DNA of 64,000 nt from Planktothricoides sp. SR001. Its GTDB lineage: Bacteria > Cyanobacteriota > Cyanobacteriia > Cyanobacteriales > Laspinemataceae. A program made the position numbers and the translations under genes. The stretch is from NCBI RefSeq assembly GCF_001276715.1, contig NZ_LIUQ01000011.1, positions 29,448 through 93,447 on the forward strand, in the 5' to 3' direction. Below the pieces are notes generated by a model, which ran no database searches, was not told where the DNA came from, and saw nothing but the letters and a program-made list of their open reading frames with translations. Below are positions 57,599 to 64,000 of this stretch, one piece after another. The number at the start of each line of letters is the position of its first letter. Within the stretch, counting starts at the first letter, position 1.

Positions 57599-58450
57599 AT
57601 GCAAATCAAACAAATAAAATATCCAGTTGAGCAAAGCGATCCGCCGCTTTCTGCCAGAGAAGCTTTGCCCACCATGTACGATCTACCTAGCGAAAACCCG
57701 GAGGAACCTGGATTGCCTGACGAATTCCATGACTTTCAACCTGAACTGTTGCGTTTAACTTTTCGTCCTGGAAACTACCCATCAGAACAAGTGTTTTGCG
57801 GCAGTGACATGAACCTTTACTACGATGTACGTCACCATTCTTGGTATAAACGACCGGACTGGTTTGGAGTAGTAGGAGTTTCTCGACTTTATGACAATCG
57901 GGATTTACGCTTAAGTTATGTGATGTGGCAAGAAATGGTTGCGCCCACAGTGGTGGTGGAATTATTGTCACCAGGGACAGAAACCGAAGACTTGGGTAAA
58001 CGGACTCGGTTGGTTAGCGAACCGCCCACGAAATGGGAAGTTTATGAACAAATTTTGAAAGTTCCTTATTATATAGTGTTCGATCGCTATACCAATGAGT
58101 TAAAAGCATTTGCTTTAATGGCTGGTTTTTATCAAGAATTGAAATTAACCGAACCGAAAATTTGGCTGCCTCAATTAGAGTTGGGTTTGGGTTTGTGGTC
58201 TGGAGCTTATGAAGGACTAAATCGAGTTTGGTTACGTTGGTATGATGCTCAAGGAAACTGGATTTTAACACCCAGTGAACGGGAAGCGGTTGCCGTGAAG
58301 CAACTTGAAGCGGAACGCCTTCGCGCTGAAGCGGAACGACAACGCGCTGAAGCGGAACGCCTTCGCGCTGAAGCCGCAGCTACGCGATCGCAACAGCTTG
58401 AGGAATTGCTGCGATCGCACGGGATCGATCCAAATAGTTTAAATAGTTAA
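57599..58450 (+). CDS. Uma2 family (DUF820) putative endonuclease
   Basis: This 283-residue protein resembles Uma2/DUF820, a PD-(D/E)XK-like nuclease family expanded in cyanobacteria: KRPDWFGVVGV, PTVVVELLSPGTETEDLG, KWEVYEQ and PYYIVFDRYTNEL. The C-terminus (about 235-275) is a coiled coil of repeated AEAERLRAE units encoded by a near-perfect DNA repeat. It is divergent from the cargo operon and convergent with the AAA+ gene. Nuclease activity and any link to the eCIS island are uncertain. Confidence 0.85.
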   Translation: MQIKQIKYPVEQSDPPLSAREALPTMYDLPSENPEEPGLPDEFHDFQPELLRLTFRPGNYPSEQVFCGSDMNLYYDVRHHSWYKRPDWFGVVGVSRLYDNRDLRLSYVMWQEMVAPTVVVELLSPGTETEDLGKRTRLVSEPPTKWEVYEQILKVPYYIVFDRYTNELKAFALMAGFYQELKLTEPKIWLPQLELGLGLWSGAYEGLNRVWLRWYDAQGNWILTPSEREAVAVKQLEAERLRAEAERQRAEAERLRAEAAATRSQQLEELLRSHGIDPNSLNS

Positions 58451-58470
58451 CTTTCACCGAAGTAGCGAAG

Positions 58471-58494
58471 TATGGTGGGCAATGCCCACCCTAC
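58471..58494. terminator. GGTGGGCAATGCCCACC palindrome
   Basis: A hairpin 20 bp after the Uma2 stop, between convergent genes. Same family as 13,575 and 49,810. Confidence 0.6.
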
Positions 58495-58506
58495 GTCTGA
58501 GGATTG

Positions 58507-60576
58507 TCAAACCCACCCTTTAATCTCGCTATCGGTCAAAACTCGCTCTAATTTCATACATTCGCTGCGGGCAGCAACTAAAATATGTTTCATCATCACA
58601 GGTTCCCCGGCATCAGCGGCCATAAACGCCGCATTTAATGCTACATTTCTAATATTTCCCCCCGCTACATTCAGCTTGGCTAATTTGTCATAATCCAAGC
58701 CTTCCGTGGGAGTTTGGGGCGGAAAAATTCGCTGCCAAATTTCTTTTCTTTGATTTAAGTCCGGGAAAGGAAACTGCACGACAAAACGAATCCGCCGCAG
58801 AAATGCTGAGTCTAAAGCACTCTTAATATTAGTGGTTAAAATGGCTAATCCCCGATAGGCTTCCATCCGCTGCAATAGGTAAGCAACTTCGATATTCGCA
58901 TGGCGATCGTGGGAATCTTTGACTTCGCTCCGTTTGCCAAATAAAGCATCGGCTTCATCAAATAATAATATCGATCCCCCCGCTTCCGCCGCATCGAATA
59001 CTTTTCGCAAGTTTTTCTCGGTTTCACCGATATATTTACTGATAATTGAACTTAGGTCAATGCGATATAAATCCAGTTCTAATTGTTGGGCAATAATATC
59101 GGCGGCCATTGTTTTTCCCGTGCCACTGGAACCGGCAAATAAGGCACTAATCCCTAAACCTCGCTCATTTTTGCCGCCAAATCCCCAAGTTTCATAGACT
59201 TTCCCCCGTTGTCGCACATGGCTGACTATTTCCCGCAGGGTGTTGCGTTGGGCTTCGGGTAGCACTAGGTCATCCCAGGTGTTGCCGGAATCAATGCGTT
59301 GGGCGAGGTCTTCCATACGCGATCGCGCCTGGATCCGGCAAGCATCCCACAAGCGATCGCCCAACTCATTGTTATCCTGGTTATTTTCGAGATCCCCCCC
59401 TGGCCCCCCTTGAAAAGGGGGGGGATCAGCGATCGCTTTCCCGGCTTTAATGCAAGCGGCATAAATCTCTGGAACGCTTAAATTAAAATGAGACACTAAT
59501 TTATTCACATAACCGTTTAATTCCGTATCGCTACCGAGGGCATTTTGCCAAAGGAGGCGCTGTTCTGCGGGGGTGGGTTGTTTGACATCAAAGGTGACAA
59601 AAGGTCTTTGTCGAGGATGTCGGCGATCGCGGCTGGTGACAATCAGCGGTTGATGATAGTTTTCAATCATCCTGGCGATCGCATTTTCTCTGGCCAAATC
59701 ATTGCTATCAATCTCATCGCAATCAAGCAATAAAGCGCTATTGCTTAAAATAGCTTCTCGTTCCCACAACTGAATTAATTCGGCAATATCGTTAGCATGA
59801 ATTGGGATCACATCTGCCGCCATAATATGCAGATTCCATCCCAACAATTCACAAGCTACCCCAGCCAGCGATCGCTTACTAGCCACATCACTGCCGCAAA
59901 GTTGTACCAGGGTAAAACCCTCCCTGGTTTCGTTGCCCAATATCTCCGCCACTTCCTCAGCTATTTGGCGATGAGATGGCGGCAAATCCGCAATGTTTAA
60001 GGGCGAAAAACGAGTCGCTTTTACAGAAAATGGCCGGACAATAAATCGCAACTGTTCCTCGAAAGCTGTAGCCCCCATCAAATAATGCAAGACTCGCTCT
60101 TCAATTCGCAACGGCGCCGTAGTCAAGGCATTCCCCGCACCTACAGAAATTAGTCGCCAGCGACGCAGGGGACTGTTTGCGGTTAAGGCTTGCCAATTTT
60201 TATTAGGAAAAATATCTAATCCTAAACCAAATGTCGGATAATTACTTTGCGGATCTCCGTGAATTCCGGCGCAAAGATTGCCCCAATTTCTATCTAATTC
60301 CATGCCCGCACATAGCAGCAATAAATCGCGATCGAAATCCGATAAACCAAAAGTTTCGCAAAGTTGTTCTAGGGCTGGTGAGGTTTGCCATTGCCAGCTT
60401 ATCTCATCCTCGAATAACTCGCGGTCAATTTCCTCTGGGACAATTTCCGCATCATCGTTCAATTGTCGTTGCAGCTTTTGTTGCAACAACAACCGCACCC
60501 GGTCGAGCGATCGCCCCAAATATTCCTGGTTATCCTCTAACCAATTGCTAGTTCTTAATGATTTGATTGGCACCAT
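58507..60576 (-). CDS. AAA+ ATPase of the eCIS (Afp15-like) type
   Basis: This 689-residue protein has an N-terminal half with a degenerate ATPase-like domain (about 215-370) and a C-terminal AAA+ module (about 445-640): Walker A FAGSSGTGKT, Walker B ILLFDEADALFG, sensor ILTTNIKSALD and arginine finger region FLRRIRF. The layout and the start (MVPIKSLRTSNWLEDNQEYLG) fit the ATPase found in contractile injection system loci, thought to act in assembly or cargo handling. Two DUF4157 cargo genes nearby support this. Residues around DPPPFQGGPGGDLEN are encoded by a GATCCCCCC palindrome inserted in frame at 59,391-59,427. Confidence 0.8.
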   Translation of the reverse strand: MVPIKSLRTSNWLEDNQEYLGRSLDRVRLLLQQKLQRQLNDDAEIVPEEIDRELFEDEISWQWQTSPALEQLCETFGLSDFDRDLLLLCAGMELDRNWGNLCAGIHGDPQSNYPTFGLGLDIFPNKNWQALTANSPLRRWRLISVGAGNALTTAPLRIEERVLHYLMGATAFEEQLRFIVRPFSVKATRFSPLNIADLPPSHRQIAEEVAEILGNETREGFTLVQLCGSDVASKRSLAGVACELLGWNLHIMAADVIPIHANDIAELIQLWEREAILSNSALLLDCDEIDSNDLARENAIARMIENYHQPLIVTSRDRRHPRQRPFVTFDVKQPTPAEQRLLWQNALGSDTELNGYVNKLVSHFNLSVPEIYAACIKAGKAIADPPPFQGGPGGDLENNQDNNELGDRLWDACRIQARSRMEDLAQRIDSGNTWDDLVLPEAQRNTLREIVSHVRQRGKVYETWGFGGKNERGLGISALFAGSSGTGKTMAADIIAQQLELDLYRIDLSSIISKYIGETEKNLRKVFDAAEAGGSILLFDEADALFGKRSEVKDSHDRHANIEVAYLLQRMEAYRGLAILTTNIKSALDSAFLRRIRFVVQFPFPDLNQRKEIWQRIFPPQTPTEGLDYDKLAKLNVAGGNIRNVALNAAFMAADAGEPVMMKHILVAARSECMKLERVLTDSEIKGWV
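59391..59427. repeat. GATCCCCCC/GGGGGATC palindrome inserted in frame
   Basis: An imperfect palindrome with C-rich and G-rich arms, of a type common between cyanobacterial genes. Here it lies within the AAA+ gene and encodes a Pro/Gly-rich stretch between the two ATPase-like halves. Confidence 0.8.
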
Positions 60577-60593
60577 AATTATTCAATTGATAA

Positions 60594-60692
60594 TGGACAA
60601 TTGATAATGGACAATTTATAATCCACAATGGACAATTTAGATTTTTTCACTGATTAATTATCAATTATCAATTATCAATTATCAATTATTCA
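60594..60692. repeat. ATTGATAATGGACA and ATTATCA microsatellites
   Basis: Repeats of GATAATGGACAATT and ATCAATT units between two minus-strand genes. No gene is visible. Confidence 0.8.
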
Positions 60693-60694
60693 TA

Positions 60695-62989
60695 TTATGG
60701 GACAGAAATCGGTACAAGAGCATTTTCTGGGGCTGCTTCCCGATAGCGACCCATATCAGCCATCACTAATAACAAATGCAAAGACCAATCAGGATCCGTG
60801 GGCAGGTCAGCCCAAGGGATAGCGATTTCTAAGCATTTATTAAAGGCCATTTGCGCCCGTGTGGGTCGGGCGTGCCATTGATGATTTTCTCGCGCTTCGT
60901 GGAACCAAAGCGATCGCGTTTGTAAATTAATCCCTAACTGATGATGGAAGAAATAATTTAACGGCGCTTCATGGGGCAATTCTGCCAGGGGAATGGGACT
61001 ATTGCACATTGGTTTATCGGGATAGTACCAAAGCAAGCGCAATTCTGGAGGAAAATCTTTCCCCGGTTTGGCACCAGTTTTAAAATCTAAGCGCAGATAA
61101 AAATTCAAGTGATCGACTCCATACCAGAGGCGTTGTAATGCACTGCTGCGATGCATGGTGCCCCGGGCGCCGCCAATTTCAATCCGACCGGCGCGATCCC
61201 AGTCTTGTTCGTCCCCAACCCCATCAATAATCGGGTGAATGAAACTTTCAGGACGGCGATTTTGCTCCGCAACGCTGCCGCGAACGCCTGTTGCCTCATG
61301 TTTTTCTACAGGTCGCCGCAACTCTTCGGGAATGGGTTCATTTAATGCCTGATAAATGGCATATAAATGTTCTCGGAATAACTGGTCAAACATGGCATCT
61401 TGGTTGGACGAATGACCTTCCCCAAACCACCAGAACCAGTCAGAGCCTTCCGCTGCATATAACGCTTCCCAGGCTTCGGGGTTGGTTTCTTCCGTCGCTT
61501 CGGGATGATTCGCCAAAACTTGCCGCGCTGCGGTTAACAAGTCCCAAGCCCGATTTTTTGCCGGATCGCCAATCCAAGTAGTTAAGCTGCCATCGACCCA
61601 AGACCCACTATGCAGGCGATCGCTTTCCAGAGTTGCCGTCGTGCCAAATTTATCTAAAAATTCTGAGACGGTGACTAATTTAATATCGGGATGATCGCTC
61701 AAATTGGTATAAAGGGCATTTAAGAACGGTTCCCCATCTCGGTGATAAAATTCCCAGCAATTTTCCCCGTCTAGGGCGATCGTCACCAACCAAGGGGCTT
61801 GTAACCCACTACCCCCGTCATAATTTTCCGGGCGCAAGCATTGCGCCCCTACAGGATCTGACTGTTGCTCCTGCAAACGATAGCGAATCGCTTCCAAGTG
61901 ACCCACCAGATCGGAAGCTGCCCGTCTTGGCTCCATTGAACCATAAGTAAAGCCAATCAAATCCGACAAACGGTGGTCGCGGAAGACAATCGCCAAATCC
62001 CCGTGAGGGGTTTCTAAGCGATAGGGACGATAAAGTAACTGCGGTTCTAGTACATTCCCCGCCCCATCACGATGGAAAAAGTGCTGCATTGTCCAGCCTA
62101 ACACCGCTTCATCAGAGCAAATCCACTGAAAACCTTGGTCTGCAATATAGGGTAAAATTGCCGGACTCACCGCTTGTTCTGATGGCCATAACCCACGAGG
62201 AGTCCGACCAAAGCGGTCTTGATACATTTCCCAAGCTTTGCGTAAATGGCGCGGAATATCTTCTTCCCATTGGAAACGTTGCTGGGGTAAGGTCATGTTG
62301 GGAACCGCAACCCGTCCGCAATTCGTATCCGCTAATAAGGGCAATATCGGGTGAGTATAGGGAGTGGTGGTTACTTCTAATTGACCGGCATCTTGCATTT
62401 GTCGGTGTTGGGGAACAATTTTCCCCATGATTTCCCGTTGCTTGGAATAGATAAGTTGGCGATCGCTCAAAGTAAAATTCTGCCCTTTTTCCAACCACTG
62501 AGAAATCTCTGGGTCATCCCAAAATATCGGATCGATCCAGGCCAAATTATGCCATGCCAGCAAATCGTCATAATCTTGGCGGTTCCAATTTTCCAGACAC
62601 CAAGCTGGGCCTTTGGAAAGTCGTTGATGATACAGTTGCCCGTAGCGAGGATGCGGATCAATTAAAGTATGGTGATTAGCATCAAAGAAATGCTCTACAA
62701 TAAAATGTTTCTGTTCCAGAGTCAGTTGATCCGCCGCCGTTAAAGAAGCCATCAAATAAGGATCGAATGCCTTCCCTTCGATATATTCTTCTATCTGCAA
62801 AATCAAAGAGGGAACCAAGTTCACCGTTTGATGCAATTTGGGATATCGAGATAATAACAGTACCAAATCCAAATAATCTTTGGTGCCATGTAAACGCACC
62901 CACGGCAAACGGTATTGATTGGCAATCCGGGATTTGTAGAGGGGTTGATGTTGATGCCAAATAAAAGCAACGTATAAAGGATGAGTCAT
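60695..62989 (-). CDS. Glycoside hydrolase family 57 enzyme
   Basis: This 764-residue protein is a GH57 alpha-glucan enzyme (alpha-amylase, 4-alpha-glucanotransferase or branching type). Seen: the starting FIWHQHQPLY, GLWPSEQAVSPAI (second conserved region), GFQWICSDE, a RDHRLSDLIGF segment and LDGENCWEFY. A C-terminal region beyond about 580 is an accessory beta domain. The nucleophile cannot be fixed by eye. Residues near DPVGAQCLRPE are encoded by a GTAGGGGCGC-type palindrome inserted in frame (61,832-61,860). With glgA and glgP it fits glycogen metabolism. Confidence 0.9.
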   Translation of the reverse strand: MTHPLYVAFIWHQHQPLYKSRIANQYRLPWVRLHGTKDYLDLVLLLSRYPKLHQTVNLVPSLILQIEEYIEGKAFDPYLMASLTAADQLTLEQKHFIVEHFFDANHHTLIDPHPRYGQLYHQRLSKGPAWCLENWNRQDYDDLLAWHNLAWIDPIFWDDPEISQWLEKGQNFTLSDRQLIYSKQREIMGKIVPQHRQMQDAGQLEVTTTPYTHPILPLLADTNCGRVAVPNMTLPQQRFQWEEDIPRHLRKAWEMYQDRFGRTPRGLWPSEQAVSPAILPYIADQGFQWICSDEAVLGWTMQHFFHRDGAGNVLEPQLLYRPYRLETPHGDLAIVFRDHRLSDLIGFTYGSMEPRRAASDLVGHLEAIRYRLQEQQSDPVGAQCLRPENYDGGSGLQAPWLVTIALDGENCWEFYHRDGEPFLNALYTNLSDHPDIKLVTVSEFLDKFGTTATLESDRLHSGSWVDGSLTTWIGDPAKNRAWDLLTAARQVLANHPEATEETNPEAWEALYAAEGSDWFWWFGEGHSSNQDAMFDQLFREHLYAIYQALNEPIPEELRRPVEKHEATGVRGSVAEQNRRPESFIHPIIDGVGDEQDWDRAGRIEIGGARGTMHRSSALQRLWYGVDHLNFYLRLDFKTGAKPGKDFPPELRLLWYYPDKPMCNSPIPLAELPHEAPLNYFFHHQLGINLQTRSLWFHEARENHQWHARPTRAQMAFNKCLEIAIPWADLPTDPDWSLHLLLVMADMGRYREAAPENALVPISVP
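61832..61860. repeat. GGGCGCAA palindrome inserted in frame
   Basis: CGGGCGCAAGC and GCGCCCCTAC form the palindrome, the same family as the GTAGGGGCG repeats between genes. It lies just before the LDGENCW segment of the GH57 enzyme and keeps the frame. Confidence 0.8.
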
Positions 62990-63573
62990 AATTCACTGTG
63001 AGGATAATTTCACTTGAAAAATCAAACCAAAACGCCAATTATGTAAGTATTTTACCTGCTATTTTTTGTGCTTTTGAAGCCGCTTTTTAGATAAAAATTA
63101 CATCTAAATTTTATAAATAGATTGAATTTTTATCTAAGTAAAATCTAAGGATTTTTTTTCTTTCCTTTCGTTAGAAATGGCCAGAATTTCGGGTCAACAG
63201 CCGTTGACCCCTACAGCAGGGACGCTACATTTAGATCAACCAGCCGCGATTCGAGTAGCGCTTCGGGGCTTCGCTTCACGATTGCTCCTCAGAATAAATG
63301 ATTAATTTCGGACGCAGCCCGGATAACCTTTTAATTTGCTCTACCCAATCAGGTGTACGTTCTGGTAGATGATTATATTATCGGTTATATTCGGTGTTAT
63401 TTAACTTTTCGTCTATATTTCGTCTATATATGGTTTGATTTGCGATCGCGCCAACTAAATTATCTGTCATCTGTCATCTGTTATAACAAATGTAGGGGCG
63501 AGCAAGCGAATCGCCCCTACATTTAGGGGTTAGCCCCCGTGCAGAAGGGGGTCAACGGTCAACGGAAAGAAAT
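62990..63573. other. Spacer with palindromic repeats
   Basis: 584 bp without a gene. It contains GGTCAACAGCCGTTGACCCC (63,194-63,213), a GTAGGGGCGAGC/GCCCCTAC palindrome (63,493-63,521) and AT-rich DNA near the GH57 start. Confidence 0.6.
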
Positions 63574-63810
63574 TTAAATTACCTGTTCCACTTCGGCAAT
63601 TTCTGGAATTGACTCGCGGAGTTTGCGCTCAATGCCCATGCGTAAAGTCATGGTTGAACTGGGGCAAGACCCACAAGCTCCTTGCAAACGCAATTTGACA
63701 ATCGGGCCATCGATTTCCACCAGTTCCACATTACCGCCGTCTGACATTAAATAAGGGCGGAGTTCATCCAAAACCGTTTCCACATTATTCGGTGTGAGTG
63801 CCAAGGCCAT
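63574..63810 (-). CDS. NifU-like (Nfu) iron-sulfur scaffold protein
   Basis: This 78-residue protein is a stand-alone Nfu domain: [23 protein letters not shown], then [20 protein letters not shown] with the cluster-binding CxxC (C46, C49). It holds or delivers an iron-sulfur cluster. Its length is typical of cyanobacterial NfuA-type proteins, which support photosystem I cluster assembly. Confidence 0.95.
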   Translation of the reverse strand: MALALTPNNVETVLDELRPYLMSDGGNVELVEIDGPIVKLRLQGACGSCPSSTMTLRMGIERKLRESIPEIAEVEQVI

Positions 63811-63965
63811 ACAAATTTCCTCTTGTAAACGCTGGTTGTGAGTTTAATTTTAACGTTTGTTTAGTGTTAGAGCGCGATCGCCTCCCTTCCGAAAAAAACC
63901 CAATTTTTTCCTTTTCTCCTCTACACCTGGGCGCAGGGGAGCGGGGTGTAGCCCTGAGCCTGCCG

Positions 63966-64000
63966 AAGGGTAAGAGGTGTAGGGAATAGTGAATAGTGAA
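63966..64000. repeat. GAATAGT heptamers at window edge
   Basis: The last bases read GGGAATAGTGAATAGTGAA, the start of another heptamer microsatellite of the TTCACTA family. The rest of the spacer from 63,811 shows no gene. Confidence 0.75.

Noticed and set aside
60695..62989. Assignment of the GH57 protein as branching enzyme specifically
   Set aside because: The visible motifs do not separate branching enzyme from amylase or glucanotransferase.

Overview
The window looks like a chromosomal segment of a filamentous cyanobacterium of the Oscillatoriales type. The octamer GCGATCGC (HIP1) is scattered through genes and spacers. Other support comes from cyanobacterial families: an HpsL-like polysaccharide protein, a plsX-fabH-fabD-plsC lipid cluster, GlgA, GlgP and GH57 glycogen enzymes, Uma2 and YbjN proteins, and many palindromic and heptameric repeats between genes. 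No database search was possible. Family names come from motifs and overall sequence character.

Layout. 1-5.6 kb: a giant protein with a kinase fold, TPR, two WD40 propellers, an FHA domain and a second kinase fold; both kinase folds look catalytically dead. 5.6-12 kb: a GHL10-type hydrolase, an orphan membrane protein and alpha-glucan phosphorylase. 12-16.3 kb: an aminotransferase, an AAA ATPase plus DUF4276-like pair (possible defence module) and rimM. 16.6-27 kb: a TPR-like lipoprotein, a GT4 glycosyltransferase, glmM, hpsL, glgA and a GH108/C39 cell-wall hydrolase. 27-39.4 kb: a B12-binding radical SAM enzyme, then a signalling island with two histidine kinases, a UrtA-like binding protein, a single-domain response regulator and a REC-GGDEF-EAL protein. 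39.5-43.6 kb: initiator tRNA-Met, asparaginase II, a lipase-like hydrolase, a tRNA-Arg(CCU) gene split by a group I intron with a decayed LAGLIDADG gene, and a YdcF protein. 43.6-44.2 kb: a heptamer repeat field. 44.2-49.8 kb: plsC, fabD, fabH, plsX and a PBP4-type carboxypeptidase. 50.2-60.6 kb: an extracellular contractile injection system (eCIS) accessory island with two DUF4157 cargo proteins, a YbjN-domain protein, a small PsbP/DcrB-like protein and an eCIS-type AAA+ ATPase. 60.7-64 kb: a GH57 enzyme and an Nfu iron-sulfur scaffold.

How the genes fit together. GlgA, GlgP and the GH57 enzyme point to glycogen turnover. GlmM, the GT4 enzyme and HpsL point to cell-envelope and extracellular polysaccharide. 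PlsX, FabH, FabD and PlsC start fatty-acid and phospholipid synthesis. The 29.6-39.4 kb island looks like a sensory and cyclic-di-GMP unit. The 50-60 kb island holds cargo and an ATPase, but no sheath, tube or baseplate genes are present.

The most striking features are: (1) two eCIS cargo genes sharing a near-identical 351-bp upstream-plus-leader segment but with unrelated C-termini; (2) the intron-split tRNA-Arg(CCU); (3) palindromic repeats inserted in frame into at least four separate genes; and (4) the double-pseudokinase scaffold.
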